This document shows, in pieces, positions 48,838-62,249 of a stretch of 64,000 nucleotides of DNA (position 1 is its first letter; each line of letters starts with the position of its first letter). The notes under the pieces were generated by a model that worked only from the letters and a program-made list of their open reading frames with translations, searched no databases and was not told the origin of the DNA. The translations under genes and the position numbers were made by a program. Origin of the DNA: Osmia lignaria lignaria (taxonomy: Eukaryota; Arthropoda; Insecta; Hymenoptera; Megachilidae). The DNA lies in NCBI RefSeq assembly GCF_051020975.1, contig NC_135035.1, positions 6,448,001-6,512,000 of the forward strand, read 5' to 3'.

Positions 48838-50156
48838 CGTGAAGACACGAGTTACGCAAAGCACACGAATAGTCACGCAACCTGCGTGCATGAATGCGTA
48901 ATGGGAGCGAACAGTGATTTCCACCCTCGATGACCGCCCCCTCTTTCCACGACCAGATGGGGTTCTCACGAGTCACCCTTAATACCGCTCATAATCGTGC
49001 TCGATAATGCTGGCTGTCACAACACGCAAACAATCGCCCGCGGCCGATTGAAAAATCAAAGGATTACTCGTGATCTTCTTGGCCCGAGGGGGTGGTTTCG
49101 CGCCCGACGGGCAGAGATGTAAACGATGAGGACAAGCGAGGATATAAGAGAGAAGAAATGATTCAAGATATGTTTACAAATTCACGCGCTCGACGCAGGG
49201 TCGAAGCTCAGTTGTTTCCAGTTCTTCAGACGTTTCGGTCGAGGTTTGTGTACTGAGAACCGGGCCTGCTTCGAGCACGTGAATTTATACGCTTATACCG
49301 ATCAATTAGCTACTTGAAATTAAATAATTTAATGCATAATTGAATTTTTCAATAAGCAATATTCGTACAAAGCCAGTGCCAGGATTAAACGTCCCTCTTT
49401 TACTCTTTTAATGGAATGAAACTTTTTCAACCGACCGCTGACAGCCAGGGTTGACAACCCGGTAAAGAGTAGCACGGGTCCCGTTTCGAACGTCAAAAAA
49501 TTACCCCTGGAATCGGCCGACGTGTCTTTCAAATTGCAAGCAGCAAGGACAGCCGTCACATTTTTATCTCTGCTCGGTGCAACACGGAAACGTTTCCACC
49601 CCCGATGAAAGAGAGTGTCGGTTGACACGCGCGTTTAATCGTCGATACACAAGCTGACAATAACGCGAAACGTTGAACCGAGTTTGCTAAATGAAAAAAA
49701 AAAAAAACGAAAAAGAAAAAAGCAGAAATAGTAGAGACAGAGAGGAAAAGAGAAGAAGTCGGTGAAGAATCGAGGAGGGTGAGAAAGGGAGCGAGGGGGA
49801 TGGGTGCGACGAATAAATTTTCCGCGTACCGCGGATAATGTATCGTCCAGCGTGAATGGACGACGAAAGCAGAGGCACGTTTTATTATAAAACGACCGCG
49901 ATTCGAATAAATTTATCGACACACGTCTCGTTCCGCGACGAACGCCCCCGTTACACCTTGTCATCGCTGTTTGCGCGTCTTTGTCTTCGTTCCGACGTTC
50001 ATTCGACTCGATAACGTCGCGGTGGTTACCTTCACGAATGAGTATTTTTTATGGGAACCCCTAGGGACCATAAATCCACGGTAAATTGGAAATGAAGAAT
50101 CGAGTTCTACGATAAGGCTCGATTTAATTTGCAACGACATAATGTTGTCAATGAAG
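48838..50156. other. Noncoding region
   Basis: No gene recognised. An A-rich purine tract lies at 49691-49760. Confidence 0.4.
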
Positions 50157-50695
50157 GTGTGTATTTATGCGTAACATGATTAATTAATATTTACATATAA
50201 TTATAAGAGACTGGTGTTACAGTAATTAGTAATTGAAAATATGAAATTTGTATTCATTCGTGAAATAATGATACAATTTTCTTAATTTGTCATTGTATAT
50301 ACGTATGTTTATTATTTCTTCATTCAACAATTTTCATGGTGTGTATTTATACGTAACATGATTAATTAATATTTACATATAATTGTACGAGACTGGTGTT
50401 GCAGTAATTAGTAACTAAAAACATGAAATTTTAATTTATTCGTGAGATAATGATACAATTTTCTTAATTTGTCATTGTATTTGTTATTTTTTCATTCAAC
50501 AATTTTTATGGTGTGTATTTATACGTAACATGATTAATTAATATTTACATATAATTGTATGAGACTGGTGTTACAGTAATTAGTAATTGAAAACATGAAA
50601 TTTTAATTTATTCGTGAGATAATGATACAATTTTCTTAATTTGTCATTGTATACATGTATGTTTATAATTTTTTCATTCAACAATTTTCATGGTA
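50157..50695. repeat. ~177-bp minisatellite, 3 copies
   Basis: The unit contains GTATTTATACGTAACATG, ATTAATTAATATTTACATAT, GAGACTGGTGTTACAGTAAT, ATGATACAATTTTCTTAA, TTTGTCATTGTAT and TTCATTCAACAATTTTCATG. Copies begin at equivalent points 50161, 50343 and 50515 (periods 182 and 172 bp, differing by small indels in the TATACGTATG segment). High identity between copies suggests fairly recent amplification. Very AT-rich and noncoding. Confidence 0.9.
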
Positions 50696-51115
50696 ATGAT
50701 ACTTAACACTGGGAAGCTGGTTATTTAGCGGTCGATCATACTTGTCAAGGGCCGCGTCATGGCAATCAATTGGCCCGATGCACGGAACACGTAATTTCTT
50801 TCATATAAAATCACCATGTACACCTCGGTTGATCGTCATTTTCTCGTTTCGTGCGAAACAAGCGGTGTGACTCGTCTTTTGAACCGTTCAAGACGCCTGG
50901 GATGACTATCGTAAAATCCTGCTTACAACGATAATAAGTCTCACTCGAATCTCTCGCGTTCTATGGATAAAATAAACGCGTGCCTTATACAGCTCGGACA
51001 TCGAGAATTTCTTTCGCCGTTCCTTTTTAATTAATTTTCAATCAAATTTTTGTGTGCAAATCAAGACGAACTCCTTTGGAACAGTTTATTTGAACTGATC
51101 TTTTTCTGCTTGCAG

Positions 51116-51181
51116 GTCGGAGAGCGATCGCAAAATGTTGAATCCAGATACAGGCTGTTACTCGGAATCGGTTCGGGCATG
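51116..51181 (+). CDS. Candidate 66-nt spliced exon of unknown transcript
   Basis: A pyrimidine-rich acceptor (CTTTTTCTGCTTGCAG, ending at 51115, with a branch-point-like CTGAT upstream) is followed 66 nt later by a strong donor (G/GTGAGTAAA at 51182). Two of the three forward frames are open across the exon. One frame contains ATG at 51134 in a favourable insect context (CAAAATG), giving MLNPDTGCYSESVRA and then a split codon. I do not recognise the peptide. Three readings are possible: an internal or alternative terminal exon of SoxN (the SoxN stop overlaps a donor, and the frame fits), the first coding exon of an unrelated downstream gene, or an exon of a noncoding RNA. If the donor is not used, the SoxN-compatible frame ends at TGA 51183-51185. 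The splice-site quality is seen; everything else is inference. Confidence 0.4.
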
Positions 51182-52963
51182 GTGAGTAAAATGATCAGAT
51201 AAATATAAAAAAACAAAATGAAAATTAGAATAGAGAACGGGCCCGAGCGGTGTCGTAAGAACGTCTACGTTTCGAATCGACCGGGTTGAGCGTGTAATCT
51301 CCCTCGAATATCTTGGCTCGCGTGCCGCGCGCGTTCTCATCAACGCGTAATCTTAATTAAGTACAAATCGCTTCGTGTACGACGACGTGTTACGCGTCCA
51401 GGTACGAGCATTCCTTTAGATAATCGACCGTTTAGTTTCCACCCATTTTCGCGTTCCCTCGTTCACCGGATTTTAATGGAATAATATTCCGACGTTGCTT
51501 CGTTAACGCTAATGAATCTTCCAGAGCGTACGGAGATATTTTTTTTATCCGAAACCGTGTATTTTCGATTAATTAAAAAGACACGGTGTCAGCCAACTCT
51601 GGATTTTTTCATTTCGTTTTAAAGAATTTCTCAAGGAATCCTCGTTAGGTCGTCACGAAAAGTCATCGATCTTGTTAAGTATCTTGTTCTCTATTCACGA
51701 TATACCAGGTACACGCAATAGAAAACGCCTGTTTCTGTCTGCACTCGTTATAATTGCTGTCGCGTGCATCTTGCCCGCGAGTGCAGCCTCTTGCACGCGT
51801 CGCCGACGATATAATTGAAACCGAGCGGATTTTAAATCGCGTCGTTAGAAAGCAGTTACCCTAGAATTCGCGGGAATCCTAACAGCTGAACGTGTTACGT
51901 GATCGATAGCAATCAATATAGCCGAGAAGGATATGCGTGTTCCAGTGCGTGTTTCTCGTTCATCAAGGAAAAAGGATACGCACGACGGTAACTGCAGATG
52001 AGTTTTCCTCCGTCGAACTTCATTTAGGTCATGGTATTTTCCTCCTCTGATTACAACTGTTTATGCATTTATTTCTCGACGACGCGTATGAACTGTTCGA
52101 ACGTTCGTTCTTTATACACCGTGGATGCTTTTTCGACGTAATCGAACGATAATTCGTGGAATACCGGGTTACGCAGGGTGTATTTTTGCAGAGCGAACGG
52201 AAAGCAGTCGGATCAGCCGTAAATATGCTGGGAAGGAAACAAACAGTAGCGTCGATTCGGTTCAAATTGCGCGCATGAATTTTAACGAACGGTGATTTGG
52301 GCCGATTTTACACGGTCGACTCGAAATATCGAGCCGATTTTTCATAATTCAAACCAACCCCCCGGTGGCTTGGCGCAAAATTCAATTCCCGGCCACACCC
52401 CGTCACCGTTGCCCCCCACGCCCCTCCGCTTCGCTATCGTTATTTCCACGTTGGTTTTCGTGTTTTTGCCATTATACCGGGCAAAGGTAATTTCCCGGCT
52501 CCGACCGCCGCTGATGTATTTATAACGAAACGAATTAAACTCGCCGGCCAGCGAATAGGTAACAAAACGCGCCGGGAACCATCCCCCTCCCTCCTCGCCG
52601 GAAATAAAATATCCAAATATTTGCCCGTTTAATTTGAATCACGCTTTGCCTCCGTGCCAACCGAGCGCACGGGGTTAATAAATGATCAAGCCCGATTGTT
52701 CGCGAAAGGGTTGCCATTCTCTCGCTGTTGCACCATCGACCTCTCTTTAGACTTCCTTCTTCTTTCGAAACAGAGATTGGAGCACCGAAAATTGAGATTC
52801 TTAAATGACCCTTCAAAGAAAACGTGCCTAAGAGCAAAAAGCGTCAAAATGAGGATATTCGTGGAAATTTCTTAACGGGCTACGGGGGTGTTGGTTCGCA
52901 TTAGCCAGACAGCAGACGAACGAAAAGGCAAAGAAATATATATCAGGAGAGTCTGTCAAGAAA

Positions 52964-52974
52964 GGGGGGGGGGG
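52964..52974 (+). repeat. G11 homopolymer
   Basis: Uninterrupted run of eleven G, rare in this otherwise A/T-homopolymer-rich sequence. Confidence 0.8.
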
Positions 52975-55900
52975 ACCGATTTATCCGCAATCGCGGCGTT
53001 GCTTTTCTCGGGACATTAGGGACACGATCAGGATCGTTGGCGCGGGGGTGGTTCGGGGGTTGGGTCTTAATGCGATTAAGGTCGTTATCAGATGTCGTCG
53101 ACGTTTCTTGCGCGATGACGTCGACGTGGCTCGTTTGTCATCGCGCGACGTCGTCACGGGGGCTGCATGATTTACTTCCGCCACCCCCTTTCTCGCCCTT
53201 TCGCACCCTCCGTTTCCTCCAGCGACGATTCTCTGGACTCGTCTTTCAATTTTAACTCCCACTTTTCTTGCGTCACCTGTTCGACCCGCTGGCACGGAGA
53301 AAAATAAAAAAATAAAAGTTCTAAGGTGTTCGGAAAAAAGAAATTATGGAAAAAGAAACGACGGAGGAAGTGTTGGTCGGGTGACAAAAAAATCGATTTG
53401 AAGGAGCTCGCGTGCGACACGCGGCCGGACATACGTGTCAGAAGGTATTTTCGAGATTCGTTAAGCTTCGTCGTCGACACCCACCCTCGCCACCCTTGGA
53501 GTTACGTCGGCTGAACGTCGCATTAGCCCGAGGAAAATGGGGCGAAAGTCGTCGCGAGGACGAAAAAGAAGCTCGCGAAGAATGGCATTTATTCTCCTGC
53601 GAGTAACAGAGAGAGAGAGAGATACGAATGAAAGAGAAGAGACAGTTGGTTCTTCGTGGTCAGGTTGCGAGACGAGGGTGTGGCCAGGAGATAGGGATGA
53701 TTAGAAGCTACACCCCCGAGGCACGAGCCGAGGGTGCCGGCGGAAAATTCATGGAGTTACTTAGCAGTCTTCCAAGCTTACTCGTTTATCTTGCCACGAG
53801 GGAAGAAGGAAGTCGTTACGTCGTCGAGAGGCCGCCGGGGTCGTGGCTGTAATCCTAATTAATAATTAATTACCACGGTAGGGGAATAAATGGCCGATTG
53901 AATTCTTCCTGCGTTAAGGGAGCCGGTTGATTTATCGATACGATTCTCTTCAACTCCCAATGACCTGGAAACTATCCTTTGATTTCTGATCCTCGAATCT
54001 TCTAATGGTAAATTTAATCGAACTACGTTTACCGTGAATTTTCATTTACCAATGGAATACAGGAGGGAGAGAGCGCAGTAAAAAAAAAAGCAGTCGGTAA
54101 AGTTTTACGAGGGCTCAGAAATAAAGGAGAAAAAAAGAGACAGGGACGAGAGAAGGATCCTCGTTTTGGTCTTTTACGAACACGTCCGACCGAGATCCTT
54201 CGGTAACGCGGTCGAAAGTTGTCCGCGTGTGTCCTTACGACTGCTCCCTGGAGCACCCCAGTTTGTCAAGACGACCCTTCGGTGTCGTTTACAAGACAGC
54301 AAATTTGTCTGAGATAAGCAAAACAAACCGAGCCCAGGGTGGACCAGCCGTCCGTTTTCCTCTTGTTTTTTCTTTCTTCTCTTCTGCCCGACGGTTCTGC
54401 TGTCTTTTATCCTTTGAGCAGAAGGATACGACTGGAAGGGTTTAATTGGTGGTTCGTTTGACGGATTTCTTTTATCGACTCCTCGATAGACGATTTCGAT
54501 TCTTTGATGTTTGCCTCGTTAAAAATTCCAGGGAACGCAATTAACTGAACTACGAAACGCGTACAACGATATTGGAAAATAACACGACGCGTGTTTTTGA
54601 AAAATAATTGAATAGGAGAGATAAGGCGTTTCTATGCTCCCAGTCATTTTTAAGCGCAAAGTGACCAGCCTGCTGGATGACACGCAGCAGGGACGCTAAA
54701 TTATGGATCGATTCCGCGAAACCTCTGTTTCAACCGCTTTCTCGAACGTCGTTCGGTGCGCGAGGATTTGCATACATTAGATTTTATCCTTCCAGGAACG
54801 TTCGTCTTCGAGATGCACGTATTTATGAGAATCCCGTGGTATAATGGTCCTGAATTTAGGATGGAATCCCGTTGGTAACTTCATTATGGCCCCCTGATTT
54901 ACAGGGTTCCGCTCTGAACGACCATCCTCAATCTCGGAAAATATTCCTCCGCATTTCTCTTTTTTATTACGCTCATTCTCAAAACAATTATTCATATCGA
55001 TCTTTAACCCGTGAAGAAGAAAGAAAAACAGGGTTTCACCCTTTCGTTTTTTAACGACGTTTTAATACACCCCCGACCAAGTGCAGAGCGAATTCGATGG
55101 AGAAGGATCAGGAGAGCGGGTACGATAAAAATCGAGAGGTCTGCGTGTCACGATTAGCTTCGGGTGAAGGGATGCTAAGGGCACAGCTGCGCGAAAAAAA
55201 GGGGGGCCTCGCTGGTCCCACAGCTGCGAACAGGGTCATCGATGTCGTCGAGTAGCCAGAAACGATGGCGCGCGTGTCGAACGAACCTTCGATTCGTCTC
55301 GGACACGATCTCCGATATAATTTGCCCGCGGGACGAAGATAAGATCGGTGAAACAGGTGAAGAAGCAATTTTTCGATATCAATTTGCGTAATTTTCATTT
55401 CTTCCTCAATTTCCTGCGTTTTCCATCGACAACCATTTTTACCAAAGGCACGCAAAGGGTAATCCAACATCTTCGTTTCGCGGCCGATGCAATCACGCGA
55501 GTTGGTCGACGAAAGAGAGAAAAAGGGAGAACCCTAATCGTGATCACTGAATAGGATATTCTTCAACGCCCCCACAGCCGGGATTATTAATTCGCCCTTT
55601 GCGTTCGGTCAGCACACGCCTGGTGTGCTTTCACGCTCTGTACCGGGTTAACGTTGAGTCTTCTTCAAGGTGCAAACCGCGTTCCCGATTTCACTAAAAG
55701 TGCCAAATGAATGCGAGATCGAACTACGAGAGATGAAACAGAGAAGGAACAATGGAACTAGGGAGAGACGAAGAGAGGCGTTAATAGGACCACCAGGTTG
55801 GAGATTCGATGGCGAAGCATTCTCTGCGTTCCTGGTGCTGCAATATAACGCGCGTATAGACACGTATACGTGTATGGGAGAAGCAGCCCTCAGGGGGTTG

Positions 55901-56681
55901 CCGAGGGGTAAACATCGTGTAACCATCGGGGGAAACAGCGCGAGGGGTTTGAGGTCGATTGTGCGGCTCGGGGCTTGCATATACGATTCCATAAATATTT
56001 TATTGGCTCGTCATTCGATTTTATTACGACCGGCCAATCGAATGATACGCAGGATTACGCTGGGAATATTTCCTACCGGCTCGAGGACCGTTTAATCGGT
56101 ATCGGTTTTCATTTACCCGAAACCGAGCGAGTGGGATAAATCAGAAATATATTTTTAAACAAAGAATCACCGAGTAATTGTCAAATTATTCATAAAAAAG
56201 AAGCAGAGTTCCGAAAGGGAAACGAAGCGACCAGTGATTTCCTTTGACGGAAGACTTCGTTTCGAAGATCCTTGGACGGAGGATATTCGGGGGAGGGTTT
56301 CAAAGAAAAGGCTGCCGCCTGTCTAGGCGATTTTCCGCGAGATCGCATCGAACCGGTACCCATTTGCCGGTGGAAAACATATTTTTCAGGATCCAACGAG
56401 CCGTCGCTCGTCGGTTGGTCGGAACGTCCTGCAATTTCCTTGCCGTCTCCCTCTTCGGAACGTCTAGTCCGTGCGCGCTTAATTAAGCCGAGCCACTTAG
56501 TACCGTTGAATGCTTCTTGATTGGCAGACGAGGTAGCCGACGAAGCCCAGGTACGTAGCTATCCGCGCCTCTGGCAGCCGCGAGTCGGCCACTCAGTCAA
56601 CATCAGACGAATGCTGAGTTATGTCGAGGGTCCGAGCTCTTTTAAACTCGCCAATAAATCGGCTGCTTCTCCTCTACGAAC

Positions 56682-56715
56682 CTTCTTCTTCTTCTTCTTC
56701 GTCTTCTTCTTCTTT
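56682..56715 (+). repeat. (CTT)n microsatellite
   Basis: About eleven CTT units with one GT interruption (at 56701). It gives meaningless poly-F or poly-S frames. Confidence 0.85.
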
Positions 56716-59700
56716 GGCTGCTGGGCGCTGCTGCTCCTTCGCGTGTACCACGGGTACGCATCTTTCTTCCACGCGCTTTTGTTCGTCGTTTTTCTTCGAA
56801 CCTCGTGTCGTTGCACCTTAAACGACGCCTTTTTTCCTGATTTCTTGCCGATTACCCGGAGTACCTGCGCGTCTTCGAGTTCGGTTCGAGTTGTCTTCAA
56901 CGACGTTTGTCTTCATTTGCAGGTACCGGAGGTGTTTCCCTTTATGTTCTTCACCGGGAAATCGAGTTAACGCGAAAAATATTTTCACTCTAATATTTTC
57001 TCTCTTTAAAGTTTCGAAGAGTTCGCGTGATGGCAGGTAGCGCGAAATTCGTTTGCAGACACGTACCTGGAGGTGCGAAAATATCGGCTGGTTTGCCCGA
57101 TGACTCGACAGCTTCCCTCTTCCTTTTCTTTCTTTTCGTCTATTTTTTCCTCCGCGTTATTATCTCCTCGCCGCGATTGTATTTCTGTTAGGGATTAGAA
57201 ACGGACTTGTATACCCCGTATCGGAAGCCTGTATTAATTACTTTAGACGGTTCTTTAATTAATTTCTCACCTTTGCATCTGACCGCCTTCGAATTTCTCG
57301 TTCTTTTCTTCGGAACTTCGAACTCTGTCGTAATTAGCGCATCGATGCCGAAGGAATTCTCCGGTCGGTTGGAATAATTGATCGGAACGCGCATCGCGAT
57401 CGAGAATCTTGGCGCGGCATCGTCACCAATTAATAATTACGACATTGTCGCCGTCGCTAAACGCTTTAATCAATGTCATCGGGCCAATTTCCGATCGCCG
57501 TTGGCTTCCAGCCTGTCCCTCTCTTCCTCCATCATAGCCGGCTGGCTACTCGGCAGGAAATTACGCGGCACGATCGAAACGCAAGCGGAAGTTGCAATTT
57601 ATCAGTTTCGAGGCTGAACACCACTCCGGAGATCGCGATTCCGATTCTACGCGATCAGCACGGGTGTGGACGTGCCTTAACACAACTCGAAAATCGATCC
57701 ATTCTCTGCTATCTGCGTTGCTTATCATCATCATTTATACCTACGGTGAGCATGTGCCCTTTATTGCAAAGGGCGCTCCTCTGTTTCGAAATTCGATTTC
57801 GGTAATTTAGTAACATTACTCGATCAATTAAATCGGTTAAAACCGCGAGGCCGTCAATTTCTGAGACTCGAGCCAGGTGATTGCCATTTTTCCAGGCTAA
57901 CGGGGAGTAACAAACTGACGGCTGTTAGTTGCTCGAGAGATCTCGAGAGTTTTCCTCGGCTCTTTCGCATCCGGATAACGAGGTTTACTCTTAACGCTTG
58001 CGTGGGCGGCTGATAATTATCGTGCGCGCCGTCGTGTCCCGGCTTCGTTCACGTTTTCCACCTGTATCTCGCTTATCTAACCAGCGGTGATCTGTTCGAA
58101 TAATATCTCGAATCGTTAACATCGTGGACCACCGATGACCCGTGCGCCATTCAACCCGTTAATCATCCATCCCACGGTTAAAAAGGTTTTTTGACCGTGC
58201 AAAAGGAGGATTGGACTGGCTTTTCGCGATTCATGGCACGGAAGTATCGGCGCGATCGAGCGGCGATATTTTCGCAGCAGGTCGATAAAGTATAAAGAAA
58301 GGAGCGAGGGAAAAAGGCGCGTACTCGACCTTCCATGCATGCGCATATGTTGGAATATCGCCAGTTCCGCTGGTTTCGAGTGGTCGACGGGTTATTCGAG
58401 TGGCCGGTCGCTTGTGCTCGTGAATATTGCCGGCTCTCTTATGCGAAACTCTCGCCGAGTGTCTACGATTCAGTGCATCCTACGTGCACCTTTGCACACT
58501 GCTTACGTATCCTGAAACGGTAAATGGCCGACAGCGATGCGTCGCATCTCGCGACGATGACCTTCTTTCAATATCCTGCAAGACGTTTCTATCCTCGAAC
58601 GCGGTAATTATCGATGGATGGAATTGGTAAACGAAAAATCGTCGATTTTTACCCGCGGAATCTTCCAGCTGATTGTTTCTACGGGGAAGAAAAACGGCAA
58701 ACTCGCGCCTGTTCCTAAGGAACGCCCCGTTTGTATAGCAAAACGAGTCGATGCAGCCGGTGCAACGAGTCTCCCTCGAAGCTGCACCGTCATCTCGTCG
58801 GAGGTGCGAAGATTTTTCACGGAATTGCACGCCGCCTTAAAAGCTCGTTACAATCGGCGATTCCTCAAAGCCCTGAAAGTTGACTTGCGGAATCGGCGAT
58901 TTTCGACGGGACTCGGAAGGACAAAGGGGCGGAACCTAGGGGCCATTCTCGGGTGGACCGGCTGCAGGGTGTGAGGGAAATTAATTAAGGTTCCGGGACT
59001 GAGAGGATCATTCGATTTAAAGAAATTTAGCTACATTCTTAGACAAGAGATAGCAGTTGAACGCGCGAGATCCTTCGTCACGATATTTCAATCTTAATTA
59101 GCAATTAAACGTGACAGAACGTGACGAGCGTTCAGCAGGGTTTTGAGGGTGATCGTCGGTAATCTACAGCTGTCGTCGACGGTTTATCAGTCGGTAAGAT
59201 CGGCATTAAGACATCCTCGAGCGCGAGAGAATCGAAAACGGGATGGAGGTCGGCGTGAAACAAGGGTTAAGTTTCGTCAACAACAAATTGTTCCCTGGCG
59301 CTGTGTCTAATCGGCTTAGTAGCCACCTGTAGCCCCGAAAGAGCTTACGGGATAAGGTGGTTCCGTCCTTGAGGAGGGTAACGTTCGCGGAAGGAAATCG
59401 TGTACAAGATTTTGGCACCTGCGACAGGTAGCCTCGAGTATTTGCACTGAAATACGACCCTCAGGCCCGAAACGAACGGAAGTTTTCCTTTCTTCGTCTC
59501 CGGCGTATCTTGCACCAGTAATTTTTAATAATTTTCCCGACCTTGCTCTGCCAAGTAGGTTAACGATTAAACGGTTTAGGAAGAACCGGTCAACAGGTTG
59601 TTCCTCGGCCGACCGACTTCCGGCGAGTCTTCCGAAGAGAAAGAGGAAACGCGGTGGGGAGGAACGACGCCTCTGAATTGCGAACGATTTAAAGCCGCCA

Positions 59701-60364
59701 TTGGCCCCGACCTCCAAGTCCGTCTGCAAATGAAAACTTTTCCCATCTTCTTCCTCTTCTTCTGCTTCTTCTCGCACGCCGAACACTCGCGGTAAAACTT
59801 CCCCGTCTACCCTCTTCAACTTCTCCTCGGTTTCCTTATTTCCGCGTGCGAGCTGCGGTTCGACGAGCAATTACGTTCTAGGAAGTCTTCGGCTCGGAAA
59901 CTCTCGCGGCGGAGAACTAGCCGTAGTCGTTGCGATGCGGTTTGAAACGGTTCGAGAAAATTGCCCGGCGAGTTTTAAAGCGACGCCATTTTAGCCGTTG
60001 GTGGTTCGAGGAATTTCCTTCGAGGCAACAATTTATTATTCCACGCCGATCATTTTTCTGGTCAATATACGAATTTAGAAAAATGAAAGAAAGACGGTCG
60101 AGTTTTGAGGAGGAACGAATCTTGAAGAGTTGCGACATCGACGAGAAGCCGTCGAAGATCGATGTATCTATAATCACGCCGACGAAGGTCGCGGGTGGAA
60201 CGGATGGAAAAAAAAAAGAGAATTGGAAGAGGAAGGACGGTAGAGGCGTCTAATCTGTCGGCAGTGATCAGGACCAAGTATCGATGATGAAGTCTCCGGC
60301 TTCTTTGAAGTTTGCGGTGCTTCGCAACGGGGGAGCGAGCCCCTCGTTCGAATCCCTCGATTCC

Positions 60365-60388
60365 TCCTGATCCTGATCCTGATCCTGA
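60365..60388 (+). repeat. (TCCTGA)4 tandem hexamer
   Basis: Four perfect tandem TCCTGA units. Confidence 0.85.
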
Positions 60389-62249
60389 GCTGGCAGAACC
60401 ATCCGGGCCCCCGGTCAGGCCCCCGCCTGTCTTAATGCCCGTCAGAAATTAAGGCGAGGGAACGGATCGATCGGAATGCTAATGACATCGATACTTGTCA
60501 ATATATCTGACTGTAAAATAAAACGAGTCATGGAATCTGGACGAGACGATCATCGCCTCTATCCTCATTCCGATGAACCGAACGGTTTCGAAATATTTTT
60601 TGTATCAAGAGTGAATTTCTGGAGTCGTTATTCCCGAAATCGCTCAATTTCACCAAATTCCTTCCACGAATTTTATTTCCAACCACTGCCCACGACTCCA
60701 CCCATCCACCGACGGGTGATCCCGTCGATCGACAACTTTTTCCTGTTACATTCTTCGGACCGGACCTCGCGACACGGGAAGAGTGAACTTACAAATCGGT
60801 CAGGGTATCTTTTACGAGCACGGGGGTGGGGTGTGGTTGTTCCATCCTGTTCATGGAAGGTTCGGAAAAAAAAGGAGCCAGTGGGTGATCGATTGGGGCA
60901 ATCCAGTCGGTTGGTGGAAACGTTATGAGTTCCTTCTTTTCGTTCCGTCCAGCCTCCTGGTGCCCAGCAGTATCCTGGCAATGTCCTGGTAGTCCTGCGG
61001 TGCTCGTTTCCCCTTCCTCCGTGGTACCTCTTCGTCTCTCGTCCTGCGAAGGGCTATATTGTCAAGATACTACGACCATAACGTGGCCAGGCCGTAGCTA
61101 GACAAAGCTGCCGACCATAAAAGTGTCCACCCTGATGCTCGATGCTTGGTTTATGGCCACCGTCGCAGGAACACCCGGGGGAACGAGCAGGTAATCGGTA
61201 AGGACTCGTCCTGTCGTTCCTTCCACTTCTACTCGATCGTTCTCCATCCTTCTTCCTCCTCTCGCTGTTTTTTTCCTACCCGTCGTTGTTCCTCATCCTC
61301 GTCGCCTCGAGCGTGACGACAGGACACGCCACGCCTTACAGCCCTTCGTCCCTGACTAATTGCCGTTAATCCTACGCGATGGATTGTCCTTCCGTCGACA
61401 CTTTTCTGCGGAATTGTACCGACGATACGTAGACCATCGTGATCGCTGACCAACGCGAAAGAGAATCTTCACTTCTCTTTAGTCCAATTAGGTTTAAACT
61501 TTACTCGATTATAGAGCAATCCAAAAATAATGATTTAGTAAAATTACAGCGTGCAGATCTTCCAAATTCGGGTACAGAACGTTTCTTTTTGTAAGAATAG
61601 GGAAATTAGCTTAGATAAGGGAAAAAGACTGGGAGACAAATGGGTCTGGTCTCGTTGCCCAGGACATCCGACGCACTCCGTCGCTTCGACAGGTTGGAAG
61701 TCTGCAAAACCGCAGCGACTTAGCCGGCTATGAAAGCCTGTTAAAACAATGGACAGGGTTAACGAGAGGATGAGATTGTTTTGAGCAAAGTGGTACAAAC
61801 AGAGGTCCCTTGAACTATAGGGATGCTCAACCGTGAGTGTCCCAGGTCGACATAAATTTTCCGACTTTCCATTGCGCTTTCCCTGTCCGATTTCTCGCAT
61901 GGTCAAGCTGCGCGAAGGGGCACTCTGCGTGTTGGCGATACAATGAAATTTACGACTCTGCATTTGCATTTCCGGTCTCCGACGAATCTGCCGTTCGGCA
62001 GGAAGCTCTAACTTTAGAAAACTCCGCGCGAACACTCGAGATGCGATGGAAAATATTTCCATATCGAAAGGTGATTGTCTCTCTCGCAGATTCGTAGGAA
62101 TACAGTTTCCGATAACGAGTCACCAACCAGTCCTCGTATCTCGTCCTGAAACTGACGTAAACTGTCCCTATCTCTGCGAACCGATATACCGCAATTTCGA
62201 CAGGGTCGATTCCTGACCCTGTTATTCCTGAGGTAAATGTCTACAATTA

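Larger units (their letters stand above)
51186..62249. other. Noncoding region
   Basis: Eleven kb with no recognisable gene. Simple repeats: G11 at 52964-52974, (GA)n at 53608-53622, (CTT)n at 56682-56715, and four TCCTGA hexamers at 60365-60388. Acceptor-like sites with good pyrimidine tracts occur at about 52190 (TATTTTTGCAG) and 56922 (CTTCATTTGCAG), but neither is followed by a recognisable coding segment. If the 51116 exon is internal, its partner should lie in here or beyond the window. Confidence 0.4.

Noticed and set aside
56521..56970. 149-aa plus-strand frame with flanking splice-like words
   Set aside because: The Phe run comes from the (CTT)n microsatellite. The putative 23-nt micro-exon at its start and the acceptor at 56922 do not link into any recognisable protein.
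59316..59870. 184-aa minus-strand open frame
   Set aside because: No recognisable motif apart from an acidic Glu run from a CTT-rich tract. Consistent with chance in CpG-rich DNA.
60270..60360. tRNA-like B box (GTTCGAATCCC at 60346-60356)
   Set aside because: No A box at the right distance upstream, and no cloverleaf stems or acceptor pairing can be drawn.
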